In this document: positions 54,926-63,959 of the stretch, in pieces
Numbering within the stretch: position 1 is the stretch's first letter
Layout: each line of letters opens with the position of its first letter
NCBI RefSeq assembly: GCF_003633615.1
Contig: NZ_RBKU01000001.1
Coordinates: forward strand, 5,332,001 to 5,396,000
DNA from: Mucilaginibacter gracilis
GTDB lineage: Bacteria > Bacteroidota > Bacteroidia > Sphingobacteriales > Sphingobacteriaceae
Reading direction: 5' to 3'
Length of the DNA stretch: 64,000 nucleotides
Notes under the pieces: generated by a model
Seen by the model: the letters and a program-made list of their open reading frames with translations, nothing else
The model's database searches: none
What the model was told of the DNA's origin: nothing
Made by a program: the position numbers and the translations under genes

Positions 54926-55511
54926 ATGTACCAGGTGCTATTATTCGCCAGCTTTCTATTTAAACCGTTTGTAGACTTCCCTATGTCTTCCGCTGTTTCG
55001 GGAATTGACAGATTAATTCAGCAGATAATTCGGACCTGCACATTTTCCGAATAGAGGTGGAACGTTTCATAATATTTCGAAAGGCGGCCACATAATCCCG
55101 GCCTGAAGGAAAAAATGCTTTTGCTAACATAGTACGATTTATAGATTTTACTACTCTGACAAAGAAAAAACAGCCCTTAAAAAAGGGCCGATTTATACTA
55201 TTTCACGTTTTATCTTAGCAGCAATTTTGAATCATAATTTAAACCAAATTATAATGCATATTACAGGTGCTACAGGAAGTATAAGATAAAGTTAGCCGGA
55301 TTGGCCTGATGACGCAAAAGGCTACAATTTAAACAGTTTACTCTAAAATATCGATAAAATAGTTGCATCTAATTTCAGTAATACTTCATAGAGATCGGTA
55401 AAACACAAATGTTTAACTTGCTTTCATCAAAATAACGAGATACATACAATAATTTTCAAATACCTACTGACATAGGGCTGTCACTCGCCGTTAATATTTT
55501 TATAAAAAATC
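54926..55511. other. Gap with an 11-residue NmrA-like relic
   Basis: 586 bp without an intact gene. At 55254-55289 a tiny frame reads MHITGATGSIR then stop, the exact start of NmrA-type NAD(P)-binding proteins. The rest of such a gene is absent. A short hairpin GCCCTT-AAGGGC lies near 55172-55190. Confidence 0.45.
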
Positions 55512-56054
55512 ATGAATATGAACGAACCGCAAAAACTTAAGACCGTACCTGATCACTACACATCAGTTACACCTTGGATCATTTCTCAGTCCTCAGCCAA
55601 ATTAATTGAATTTTTAAAGGCTGCTTTTGATGCGGAAGAGATTCCTCACAGCAGGATTACTAATAAAGAAGGGATTATCATTCACGTAGTCGTAAAAATT
55701 GGAGATGCTTTAATTATGCTTTTTGATTCAAGAGAAGGCTGGCCGCCGACCCCAAGTTTTCTAAATTTATATGTAGAAGATGTAGAAGATGTTTATCAAA
55801 AATCAATAGAGTTTGGAGCTAAATCAGTAACTGACATCACTGCTCTGTGGTTTGGAGAAAAGGTTTGCAGGATTTTGGACCCATTTGGAAACCTATGGTG
55901 GATAAACCAACGCATTGAGGAAATTGACTTTACCAAGCCAGGGGAAATTGGACGAATAGCTTCTACTCCAGAAGCGGTACAGGGTATTGCATATATTCAA
56001 ACATCCCTGGATGAAGCTTTAAAAACACAGAAACGCTTTTTTGAAAATAAATAA
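55512..56054 (+). CDS. VOC-family (PhnB/glyoxalase-like) protein
   Basis: A 180-residue protein with a single vicinal-oxygen-chelate unit: VTPWIISQSSAKLIEFLKAA, IIHVVVKIGDALIMLFDS and KVCRILDPFGNLWWINQRIE. The PhnB-like layout without clear enzymatic residues is common in Bacteroidota stress genes. A Crp/Fnr gene follows after 130 bp. Confidence 0.88.
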   Translation: MNMNEPQKLKTVPDHYTSVTPWIISQSSAKLIEFLKAAFDAEEIPHSRITNKEGIIIHVVVKIGDALIMLFDSREGWPPTPSFLNLYVEDVEDVYQKSIEFGAKSVTDITALWFGEKVCRILDPFGNLWWINQRIEEIDFTKPGEIGRIASTPEAVQGIAYIQTSLDEALKTQKRFFENK

Positions 56055-56137
56055 ACACATTAAGTGAAACAAAACGAGTGGGAAACCGCTCTCTTTGTTT
56101 TAATTCGTCTACGTTAAATTAACTGATCGACTGTGTT

Positions 56138-56153
56138 TTTACCAAATGGTAAA
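56138..56153. promoter_or_regulatory. Palindromic operator 1, before the second Crp/Fnr gene
   Basis: TTTACC-AAAT-GGTAAA lies 34 bp before the Crp/Fnr start. An identical 16-mer precedes the SDR gene at 56765-56780, so the regulator probably controls both itself and the SDR. Confidence 0.72.
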
Positions 56154-56186
56154 TAAACTGCCCGCAATAAATTCGATATTTAACGT

Positions 56187-56756
56187 ATGGAAGAGTTCAT
56201 CAATTATATATTGAAGTTTGGCAATCTGAATAAGCAGCAAACAGATTTCATTATGAGCAAAGCAAAAACGCTGGCACTTCATAAAGATGAATATTTTTCA
56301 GAAGCCGGAAAGATCCCCCGGCAGGTTGGATTTCTTCTTGAGGGGGTAATTCGTTTCTGCTATTATAACAACAAAGGCGAAGAGATCACTCATTCATTCA
56401 GTGAAGAGAATCATTTTGTTTCGGACCAGCAAAAATTTGAGGCACAAGTGGTAGCTTCTGAGTATATACAGGCTGAAACCGATTGTAAATTGCTTGTTTT
56501 TTCAAAGAAAGATTGGGACGAGATCGGAAATACAATTGTTGGCTGGGAAGCTATAAAAGGTCTGATAGAAAAAAATTGTTTGTTAAAAATGATTGAAAGA
56601 AGGAGCCCGTTAGTTTCCGAGGATGCAACCACTCGTTATTTATCCTTCATTGAACAGTTCCCCGGCCTTGTCAATCGTATTCCTCTTTCTCATATCGCCT
56701 CTTACCTCGGGATCACCCAACAGTCATTGAGCAGGATAAGAAAAAATATCCGTTGA
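56187..56756 (+). CDS. Crp/Fnr-family regulator (second pair)
   Basis: A 189-residue protein. The sensor barrel (FLLEGVIRFCYYNNKGEEIT, VASEYIQAETDCKLLVFSKK) precedes the HTH end (ASYLGITQQSLSRIRKNI). It is flanked by identical palindromes, one before itself and one before the SDR gene. The SDR gene follows after 79 bp. Confidence 0.9.
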   Translation: MEEFINYILKFGNLNKQQTDFIMSKAKTLALHKDEYFSEAGKIPRQVGFLLEGVIRFCYYNNKGEEITHSFSEENHFVSDQQKFEAQVVASEYIQAETDCKLLVFSKKDWDEIGNTIVGWEAIKGLIEKNCLLKMIERRSPLVSEDATTRYLSFIEQFPGLVNRIPLSHIASYLGITQQSLSRIRKNIR

Positions 56757-56764
56757 AATTGCTT

Positions 56765-56780
56765 TTTACCAAATGGTAAA
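56765..56780. promoter_or_regulatory. Palindromic operator 2, before the second SDR gene
   Basis: TTTACC-AAAT-GGTAAA, identical to operator 1. It lies 56 bp before the SDR start codon. Confidence 0.72.
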
Positions 56781-56835
56781 TGATTTCTTTTTTTAGATAC
56801 CAACCTTTGCATCATCATCTTAAATAACAAGAAAA

Positions 56836-57699
56836 ATGAGCAAAAAAGTTGTTTTAATTACTGGAACGAATAGCGGTTTCGGATGGCTTGCCGCCAAGTC
56901 CGTTGCGGCTTTGGGGCATAAAGTTTATGCTACCATTAGAGATACCGAAGGTAAAAATGCCGACAAAGCAAAAGCCCTGGCACAGATCGAAAATGTTACT
57001 GTTTTGGATGTGTCATTAACTGATGAAACAAGTGTAAAAAAAGCTATTGACGCGATTATCGCAAAAGAAGGAACGATTGACGTTTTGGTAAACAATGCCG
57101 GTGCTGCGATGTTCGGTGTAGCCGAAAGTTCTACCACTGATGATGTCCGGCGGATGTTTGATATCAATGTCTTCGCCCCATGGAGATTGGTAAAGTTCGT
57201 ATTGCCATTTATGCGTAAACAATCAGAAGGCTTAATTATTAACATTTCAAGCGGATATGGCAGATTTTCCGCTCCTTTTTCGGTAATATACAGTGCTTCA
57301 AAGTTTGCTTTAGAAGGTTTAAGCGAAGGGTTACATTATGAAATAAGACCTTTAGGGGTTGATGTAGCCATCATTCAACCAGGAGCTTTCCCTACAGAAA
57401 TATCCCAAAAGATGCAGGTTGGTTCTGATGCATCAGTTGCTGGCGAATATCAAGAGATCGCGGATGTTCCAAATAAAATGTTCGCAGCCATTGGACAAAT
57501 GTTTGAAACTGCAAATCCAGATCCTCAGGAAGTTGCGGATGCGATAGTAAACCTGATCAATTTACCGAAAGGTCAAAGGCCATTACGGACAGTTGTTGAT
57601 TCTTCAACAGGAGATATCACTAAAAGGGCCAACGATGCCGTTGAAGTTGAATTCGAAAAAGTACTGACGGCATTCGGGATGGAAGATCTGTTGGTGTAA
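56836..57699 (+). CDS. Short-chain dehydrogenase/reductase (second pair)
   Basis: A 287-residue protein. The cofactor loop is TGTNSGFG, NNAGAA is present, and the active site has Ser in NISSGYGRF and Tyr-x-x-x-Lys in YSASK. The downstream HYEIRPLGVDVAIIQPGAFP is usual for SDRs of this type. A palindrome upstream ties it to the preceding Crp/Fnr gene. Confidence 0.92.
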   Translation: MSKKVVLITGTNSGFGWLAAKSVAALGHKVYATIRDTEGKNADKAKALAQIENVTVLDVSLTDETSVKKAIDAIIAKEGTIDVLVNNAGAAMFGVAESSTTDDVRRMFDINVFAPWRLVKFVLPFMRKQSEGLIINISSGYGRFSAPFSVIYSASKFALEGLSEGLHYEIRPLGVDVAIIQPGAFPTEISQKMQVGSDASVAGEYQEIADVPNKMFAAIGQMFETANPDPQEVADAIVNLINLPKGQRPLRTVVDSSTGDITKRANDAVEVEFEKVLTAFGMEDLLV

Positions 57700-57981
57700 A
57701 AGATTGTTGTTATATGCCGATTCCAAATGCTTCCGATTAAACAATGATTTTGGCCGTTAGGTTGTGCCCTTTAGGACCAACTAAAAACCCCTCTAATTCA
57801 TTTAAAACACTAAACTTTCCACCTACCTCAGATTGGATTTTTATTTAATTTTTTTAAAGGTAAAAACTGTCATTCTATTGTAAATAACGATTCTAAAACG
57901 CTTCTAACGAAACAATTGTAATTTTCCACGATTAGTTAAAATTATATTTTTAACTCAAAACATCTACTAAAATTTTACCGT
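57700..57981. other. Intergenic, no gene found
   Basis: 282 bp, AT-rich. No ORF or clear hairpin was found; it leads into the broken alpha-oxoamine synthase gene. Confidence 0.35.
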
Positions 57982-58440
57982 ATGAAAACCAACATCAATT
58001 TTTTAAAAGCGAGTTTTAAGGATTTTATATGAACGAAAGTGGCCAGATGAACTTTCGCTTTATGACAAGTAAAAATGGCTGTGGGCCTGAAATGTGGGTG
58101 ACATCTCCTTTTAATAAAACACCCAAAAAATGTGTCAGCCTTGTTTCAAATGACTATCTGAATTTTACCCAACATCCCAAGGTAAAATTGGCAGCTATTC
58201 ATGGAATTGAAAAATATGGAACAGGTGCCGGGGCTTCGCCGCTAATAGGTGGGCATCATGACTACCATGAAATGTTACAGCGGAAAAATATCAGCGTTTT
58301 TTAATCGAAGTGAGGATTCTGCATTGATTTTTACTACGGGATATACGGCTAACAGTGCAACACTTTTAGCACTCCTGAAAGATAGGGATATTGCAATAGT
58401 AGATATGGCAGTTCATGCAAGTGTTTATGAGGGGTGTTAA
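57982..58440 (+). pseudogene. Alpha-oxoamine synthase (BioF/CqsA-like) fragment with frameshifts
   Basis: Frames from ATG 57982 read FLKASFKDFI, then (shifted) VSLVSNDYLNFTQHPKVKLA, YGTGAGASPLIGGHHDYHEM, then (shifted again) ISAFFNRSEDSALIFTTGYT, MAVHASVYEGC. These are the N-terminal blocks of PLP-dependent alpha-oxoamine synthases. The second shift fits one extra A in a run of five. The PLP-lysine region is missing, so the gene is dead. Confidence 0.8.
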
Positions 58441-58666
58441 AGAAACCAACGTTAAAAGTACTTCCGCAGGGTCTTTTACTTCGTTTTTACCATGCGTGGC
58501 CTTAACATACTCGCTAAGCAATGGCCACTATTTATCGCTGTACCCATAAGTCAATACAGCAATTTCTTTTCCATTAATATTTTGTATCGGCATAATATTA
58601 TTAGATCAGATGTTAAAAATTGAACCTGTAAACTCTTTACCGTTTTGATTCCTTTTCCCGGTAAAA

Positions 58667-58695
58667 AGAAACCCCGATCTGTTATGGATCGGGGT
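58667..58695 (-). terminator. Rho-independent terminator of the gene at 58729
   Basis: ACCCCGATC and GATCGGGGT make a 9-bp perfect stem. On the minus strand it is followed by TTCTTTTT. It lies about 35 bp after the stop of the 73-residue protein gene. Confidence 0.85.
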
Positions 58696-58728
58696 GCTTT
58701 GCTGTGCGCAAAATTCAGCACAACCTTT

Positions 58729-58950
58729 TTATATTTTTGCTTTTCTCCGCATTGCCTGCTGTGCCCTTGATTTGGTTGATTTGGCCCGGCTGGCACTTCC
58801 TGCCGTTTGGGTGATTTCAACGCTGACAGGCTTTCTGCCAGTCTTATGATACTGGGCAATGGCCTGAGCAATGTGTTTTTTTGTATCCTCTGTTAAAATT
58901 GACGGGCCTACTACCAAGTCAACATTTTTTGGTTCTCTGATATATCCCAT
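58729..58950 (-). CDS. Small basic protein of unknown function
   Basis: A 73-residue protein. The sequence (MGYIREPKNVDLVVGPSILT, KKHIAQAIAQYHKTGRKPVS) ends in a strongly basic tail (RAKSTKSRAQQAMRRKAKI). It could bind nucleic acid. It follows the 175-residue protein gene by 4 bp and ends in a clear terminator, so the pair is an operon. Confidence 0.6.
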   Translation of the reverse strand: MGYIREPKNVDLVVGPSILTEDTKKHIAQAIAQYHKTGRKPVSVEITQTAGSASRAKSTKSRAQQAMRRKAKI

Positions 58951-58954
58951 TTTT

Positions 58955-59482
58955 CTAAACTTTATAGTATTGTTTAATCAAAAATAATGCCTCTTGCGGA
59001 TAAATAATCATATTATGACCGCCAGTGTGAACTGCTCCCAGAACTTTCTCATAATGGGTAATCAGTTTAGTCTTAGCCTGAAATGAAACAAACCCTTCAT
59101 TGCCATCATCCCAGGATCTTTTGCATGCAAAAGCAAACAGATTACCACCAACACCTTCATGCAATTTATCCGTACCAAAGTTTATCGGTGCACTCTCTGC
59201 CAAATGAACATAAACATATCCCTCCAAATCACTCAAACTTAATAGTCCCTGAATAATATCGGGTTCATCAGACTTTATCAATTTGAAAACAGAACGGTCA
59301 TCCTGATTATACTCCGTTTTCCATGTAAAATGCCAACTGTTTTTTTTAGTTGCAATTTTAATATCTTCATCCGTAACAGGTAATACCTCTGTTTCAAAAC
59401 TTTCTCCACTATCTACCTGGCGAATACTGTTAGTGAGGTCATCAATTACTAAATTAAGGTGATAAATTGAATCATCGGACAT
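58955..59482 (-). CDS. GNAT-like or unknown protein
   Basis: About 175 residues from the ATG at 59482 (MSDDSIYHLNLVIDDLTNSI). The central beta-rich part (GYVYVHLAESAPINFGTDKL, VGGNLFAFACKRSWDDGNEG) and the late LGAVHTGGHNMIIYPQEALF resemble acetyltransferase-like folds, but without a clear CoA-binding loop. The role is not assigned. It precedes the small basic protein gene. Confidence 0.55.
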   Translation of the reverse strand: MSDDSIYHLNLVIDDLTNSIRQVDSGESFETEVLPVTDEDIKIATKKNSWHFTWKTEYNQDDRSVFKLIKSDEPDIIQGLLSLSDLEGYVYVHLAESAPINFGTDKLHEGVGGNLFAFACKRSWDDGNEGFVSFQAKTKLITHYEKVLGAVHTGGHNMIIYPQEALFLIKQYYKV

Positions 59483-59575
59483 TATACGAATATACGAAAT
59501 TTGAAATAAATTATCCTCATTTTTGATAACAATGAATAACATATACCTGCAAAAAGAAAGGTAAATACCGTCTAA

Positions 59576-59821
59576 ATGATTGATAATATAGCTCATGTGA
59601 TTGAATTGCTAAAGGTATGTGAGGCAATAGACAGAGCTATGTCAGCCTTTGAAGCTGATGAAACAATAATCTTTTCAGTTGAAAGTGCATATAAATCCTA
59701 TGTACACGCGAAAGGATATTATCAACTGAAAAATTCAAAAAAACGGGTCAGATGCATTTACAATGGCTGTAATATATTTCAACTCAAATCATTCCTGCAA
59801 AAGTTATTAAAAGATGATTAA
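59576..59821 (+). CDS. Small protein of unknown function
   Basis: An 81-residue protein, ATG at 59576. The sequence (IELLKVCEAIDRAMSAFEAD, CIYNGCNIFQLKSFLQKL) is helical and protein-like. It is divergent from the previous gene across a 93-bp gap. No family is recognised. Confidence 0.5.
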   Translation: MIDNIAHVIELLKVCEAIDRAMSAFEADETIIFSVESAYKSYVHAKGYYQLKNSKKRVRCIYNGCNIFQLKSFLQKLLKDD

Positions 59822-59949
59822 GAACAAAGCAAAATAACAGATGTGTAACCTATTTGCGCAGTTTTTATTTTTAGCCTTTTGATTTTAGCAGTATACATCC
59901 AATCAACGAAAACTCTTAATTAAAATGTTTTTATCCTACATTTGCGGAA

Positions 59950-60336
59950 ATGTTCAAACGGTTCACCGCCATATTGCTACTTGTAACACTGATCAGTTCC
60001 AACTTTTCAATGTTTATGGTCTATGCCGGTTTTGAAATGAACCACAAGTACATCGCGGAAAATCTTTGTATCAATCGAAGCCGCCCCTGGATGCACTGTA
60101 ACGGCAAGTGTTATTTCATGAAAAAAATCCACCAAGCCGAGGAAAACGAAAAAAAACAGGAAGCAAAAGACAACTTGAACCGTCTGGAAGTATCCTTTTT
60201 TCAGGAGCCATTTCAATTGTCGTTCATCGAGCCAGCAATTTTAGAAACGGTAAAAAGCTCGTTTCCACCTTACACCTACCAATATAGCAGCCGCTATATC
60301 GAAACTATCTTCAGACCACCCACGGTTAGTGTATAA
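59950..60336 (+). CDS. Secreted protein with a Cys motif, iron-uptake leader gene
   Basis: A 128-residue protein. A signal peptide (ILLLVTLISSNFSMFMVYA) precedes the motif C-x9-C-x3-C within NLCINRSRPWMHCNGKCYFM. The NGKCYxxKK pattern is a recurrent small family before TonB receptor genes in Bacteroidota. A Lys/Glu-rich helix (HQAEENEKKQEAKDNLN) and a Tyr/Pro-rich tail follow. It is 113 bp before the siderophore receptor. A metal or metal-carrier binding role is plausible but not shown. Confidence 0.7.
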   Translation: MFKRFTAILLLVTLISSNFSMFMVYAGFEMNHKYIAENLCINRSRPWMHCNGKCYFMKKIHQAEENEKKQEAKDNLNRLEVSFFQEPFQLSFIEPAILETVKSSFPPYTYQYSSRYIETIFRPPTVSV

Positions 60337-60448
60337 GTATTTCATATTGTTTGGCACCCCCTAAAAAGGGTTAGCCATGCTATGTATTATTTTTTGCTGC
60401 GGTCTGTATTGATGCGCAGCCTATTCTTATGTACTTATACAAACTCCT

Positions 60449-62782
60449 ATGTTCTCTAATTTTTACAAGAACCTGTTCTTGCTATTGCTGGTGATGACCA
60501 GTTTCAACCTGGCTATGGCCAAAAATATCACGAATACTGAAGACCCTGCCACCGGAACGGTTAAGGGTAAAGTACTCTCGTCAGATAAACAACCGCTTAC
60601 CGGCGTAACCGTTGGTTTGAAAGATACCAAATATCTTACTGTAACAGACAATAACGGCAACTTCCGCTTAAAAGCCCCGGCTGGCAATTATATACTGCAA
60701 TTAACCTTTATAGGCCTGTCTCCCTTGGAGCAGGCTGTGGCCATCAGCGCAGGGAAGACTACGGCTGTACCTGACATATTGCTCAGTGATTCTTACGCGC
60801 AATTGCAGGAGGTGGTGATCAGTACCGCCAAGAAGAATAAATCAGTCAGCAAGGAATCCGATTATATCGCGCGGATGCCGCTGAAGAACCTGGAAAATCC
60901 GCAGGTTTATACTGTGATCCCCAAAGAGCTGCTAAAAGAGCAGGCGGTAGTAGCGTATTCGCAGGCTCTCGCGAACGCGACTGGTGCTGTCAGTGGCGCT
61001 AAAGCCGGTAATGGGCAGAATTATTTGATATTAAGGGGCTTTGCCGATCCCGGTTTTATCCGGAACGGCTTGACCAGCCCGCAATATACCGATGTTGATC
61101 CGGCTAACCTGGAGCGCATCGAGGTTTTAAAAGGGCCGTCAGGGACGCTATTTGGCAGTGCCCAGATTTCCTATGGCGGCCTGGTGAACCGGGTAACCAA
61201 AAAACCATTGGATGGTACTTTTGCTAACGTTTCTTATACCAGCGGCTCTTACAGCCTCAGCCGTTTTACCGCCGATGTTAATACGCCGGTCAACAAAGAT
61301 TCGAGCGCGCTTTTTCGCATCAATCTCGCTTCGCACCACGAGGGTAGCTTCCAGGACTACGGTATTACCCAAAACTATTTCGTGGCACCGGTATTTACCT
61401 ATCGGATCAATAAACGCCTCGATCTTTTGGTGGAAGGTGAATACTACACCCGCAAGGCGACAAGCACGCCTATCCTGACCATCCCGGCAACTTCGGGTAT
61501 TAAAAGCCTGGATCAGTTAAGCAGCAGCATTTATAAAAAATCGTTCCTGACCAATGAAATAGCCTTTAAGGGAACGGTGACCAATTTCAACATGCAGCTG
61601 AATTATAAAATGTCCGATAACTGGACTTCCAGTACCAACCTGGCCAGTTCGCATACTGATTACGATTATCCATTTTTAGCCGCTACCATTGCCAGCGATA
61701 CCTTGTTGACCCGCGCCGCCGGAAAGACCTATTATGATCTCAACTTTTTAGAACTGCAACAAAACTTCAATGGTAAATTTTTTCTGGCAGGGATGCAGCA
61801 CCGCATTTTAGTCGGGATGGATTATTTACAACGCAGGCATACGTTCTATTCCAGCCGTGCTGCTTATGATAAGTTCAATTATCGGAAATCATCAGGCCCA
61901 TATGTCGGCATAGACCAGTTTGATGCCGCGATTGCCAAGTTGACCTATAATCCAAGCAAGCCCAATAGTAATATATACGCCGCTTATGTTTCGGACGTAA
62001 TCGACCTGACCAGCCGCCTGAACGTCATGGGCAGTTTGCGTTATGATGATTACGTGGATAACGGTAGCGCTAATTACAAACAAGGGTCCTTATCACCTAA
62101 GCTGGGTATCGTTTATCAATTGGTTAAAAGCCATGTATCGCTGTTCGGTAATTACATGAACGGCTTTAATAATGTGAGTGGCTTTGACCAGAATGGTAAC
62201 GCTTTTAAACCGCAACACGCCAACCAATGGGAAGGTGGTGTTAAAGCGGAATATTTAGACGGCAGATTGACTTCTACCGTTAGCTATTATGATATCAAGG
62301 TGGAGAACATCCTGCGAAAAGATCCGGCCAACAGCGCCTTTTCAATTCAGGACGGCACCCAGCGCAGTAAAGGGCTGGAAGCGGAATTTATCGGCAATCC
62401 CGTTAAGGGTTTAAACATTATCGCTGGTTATGGTTTGAATGACAGCCGTTATGTACAATCCAACCCGGATATCCAGGGTCACCGCCCGGCACTGGTGCCC
62501 AACAATACGCTGAACTATTGGGTAAGCTATACGCTATATCAGGGGGCTGCTAAAGGTTTAGGTATCGGGGCTGGCGGAAATTACTACGGGCAGAATTTTT
62601 TTGATGATGCCAATATTGTAAATATTGCTTCTGCTAATGTATTAGCCGCTTCTGTGTTTTACAACCAGCCGAAGTTCAGGATCTCGCTGAAAGCTGATAA
62701 CCTGACCAATGAGAAATACTGGGTATCCTCCACGCCGCAAATGCCTGCCCGTGTACTTGGTTCACTGGAACTTAAATTTTAA
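60449..62782 (+). CDS. TonB-dependent siderophore receptor
   Basis: A 777-residue outer-membrane protein. A signal peptide (LLLLVMTSFNLAMA) precedes a carboxypeptidase-like domain (GKVLSSDKQPLTGVTVGLKD), a plug domain (RGFADPGFIRNGLTSPQYTD, ERIEVLKGPSGTLFGSAQIS) and a 22-strand barrel ending in LELKF. The GTLFGS word and the final Phe are typical of FpvA/FhuA-like receptors. It is followed by a PepSY membrane protein gene, so the locus is an iron-siderophore uptake operon. Confidence 0.93.
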   Translation: MFSNFYKNLFLLLLVMTSFNLAMAKNITNTEDPATGTVKGKVLSSDKQPLTGVTVGLKDTKYLTVTDNNGNFRLKAPAGNYILQLTFIGLSPLEQAVAISAGKTTAVPDILLSDSYAQLQEVVISTAKKNKSVSKESDYIARMPLKNLENPQVYTVIPKELLKEQAVVAYSQALANATGAVSGAKAGNGQNYLILRGFADPGFIRNGLTSPQYTDVDPANLERIEVLKGPSGTLFGSAQISYGGLVNRVTKKPLDGTFANVSYTSGSYSLSRFTADVNTPVNKDSSALFRINLASHHEGSFQDYGITQNYFVAPVFTYRINKRLDLLVEGEYYTRKATSTPILTIPATSGIKSLDQLSSSIYKKSFLTNEIAFKGTVTNFNMQLNYKMSDNWTSSTNLASSHTDYDYPFLAATIASDTLLTRAAGKTYYDLNFLELQQNFNGKFFLAGMQHRILVGMDYLQRRHTFYSSRAAYDKFNYRKSSGPYVGIDQFDAAIAKLTYNPSKPNSNIYAAYVSDVIDLTSRLNVMGSLRYDDYVDNGSANYKQGSLSPKLGIVYQLVKSHVSLFGNYMNGFNNVSGFDQNGNAFKPQHANQWEGGVKAEYLDGRLTSTVSYYDIKVENILRKDPANSAFSIQDGTQRSKGLEAEFIGNPVKGLNIIAGYGLNDSRYVQSNPDIQGHRPALVPNNTLNYWVSYTLYQGAAKGLGIGAGGNYYGQNFFDDANIVNIASANVLAASVFYNQPKFRISLKADNLTNEKYWVSSTPQMPARVLGSLELKF

Positions 62783-62786
62783 GATC

Positions 62787-63959
62787 ATGACAGCAAAAAA
62801 GGTTATCGGATTTATCCATCTCTGGTTGGGATTGATCTCCGGCATTATTGTGGTGATCGTTAGCATCACCGGCTGTATCATCGTATTTGAAAAAGAGATC
62901 CGCAGTGTAACCGAACCGTTTCAATATGTGCAAACCGGTAAGGTGCTTTTGCCGCCATCGCAATTGAAAAAGATAGTTGAAGAAAGGTTTAAAGGCAAAA
63001 ACGTCGGCACCATTACCTATAATGGGCCAGGCAGATCGGCAGTAGTCAACTATATGGGCATGAAAATGGGCTCGATGGCTACCAATATTTACGTCGATCC
63101 CTATAACGGCCAGATCTTAAAGATCAAGGTGATGAAGGATGATTTTTTCAGAATCATACTGCAAGGGCATTATTACCTATGGCTGCCAAAAGAAATCGGT
63201 AAAATTATTGTTCCCGCTGGCGTACTGATGTTCTTCTTCCTATTGATCACAGGTTTGATCTTGTGGTGGCCGAAAAGCAGGAAACAGGCTGGCCTGAGCT
63301 TCTCCATCCGCTGGGGGGCCAAATGGAAAAAGCTGAACTATGACCTGCATAACGTGTTGGGTTTTTATGCCATGCTCATTCTGCTCTGTATCTGCACTAC
63401 AGGCCTGGTCATGGGCTACAAATGGTTCGGCCAGGGTTTTTATTGGCTGACGAGCGGCGGGCACCAATTGAAAACCACAAAGAAACCCATGTCAAAAAAT
63501 CCTGTGCTAAGCGATTCGCTCAACAATAAGGCTGATCTTGTTTGGGCGGAATGCCTGGGAAGAAAACCATACGTCGAGGAAACCGCGTTTACATTTTATT
63601 ACCCTGAAAAAAAGAACGCGGCCTTTATGGTGTTTTATAACCCCAATAAGGATACCCATTACCTACGTGAGACCTGGTATTTTGACCAGTATAGTCTGAA
63701 ACCATTACAAGGCAAAGGCAGCGGCTTTGAAGCTGGTCTTTATGAAAAAGCGGGCTTGGGTGATAAGATCAAGCGCATGAACTATGATATTCATACCGGT
63801 GGAATTTTAGGTATATGGACTAAGGTGCTGGCTTTCATCGCCAGCCTGATCTCGGCGACACTGCCGGTCACCGGATTTTATGTCTGGTGGGGTAAACGTA
63901 GAAAGAAATCAAAAGCGACGAAAGCCGCAACCGTAGATAGGGAAATGTCCTTGGTGTAG
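62787..63959 (+). CDS. PepSY-domain membrane protein (siderophore reductase-like)
   Basis: About 390 residues from the ATG at 62787 (MTAKKVIGFIHLWLGLISGI). The PepSY_TM family is clear: the first helix has IHLWLGLISGIIVVIVSITG, then GHYYLWLPKEIGKIIVPAGV, the His-containing LHNVLGFYAMLILL, and the C-terminal DIHTGGILGIWTKVLAFIAS. Related inner-membrane proteins (PiuB, FoxB) may reduce ferric siderophores. It starts 4 bp after the receptor gene, so the two are co-expressed. Confidence 0.9.
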   Translation: MTAKKVIGFIHLWLGLISGIIVVIVSITGCIIVFEKEIRSVTEPFQYVQTGKVLLPPSQLKKIVEERFKGKNVGTITYNGPGRSAVVNYMGMKMGSMATNIYVDPYNGQILKIKVMKDDFFRIILQGHYYLWLPKEIGKIIVPAGVLMFFFLLITGLILWWPKSRKQAGLSFSIRWGAKWKKLNYDLHNVLGFYAMLILLCICTTGLVMGYKWFGQGFYWLTSGGHQLKTTKKPMSKNPVLSDSLNNKADLVWAECLGRKPYVEETAFTFYYPEKKNAAFMVFYNPNKDTHYLRETWYFDQYSLKPLQGKGSGFEAGLYEKAGLGDKIKRMNYDIHTGGILGIWTKVLAFIASLISATLPVTGFYVWWGKRRKKSKATKAATVDREMSLV

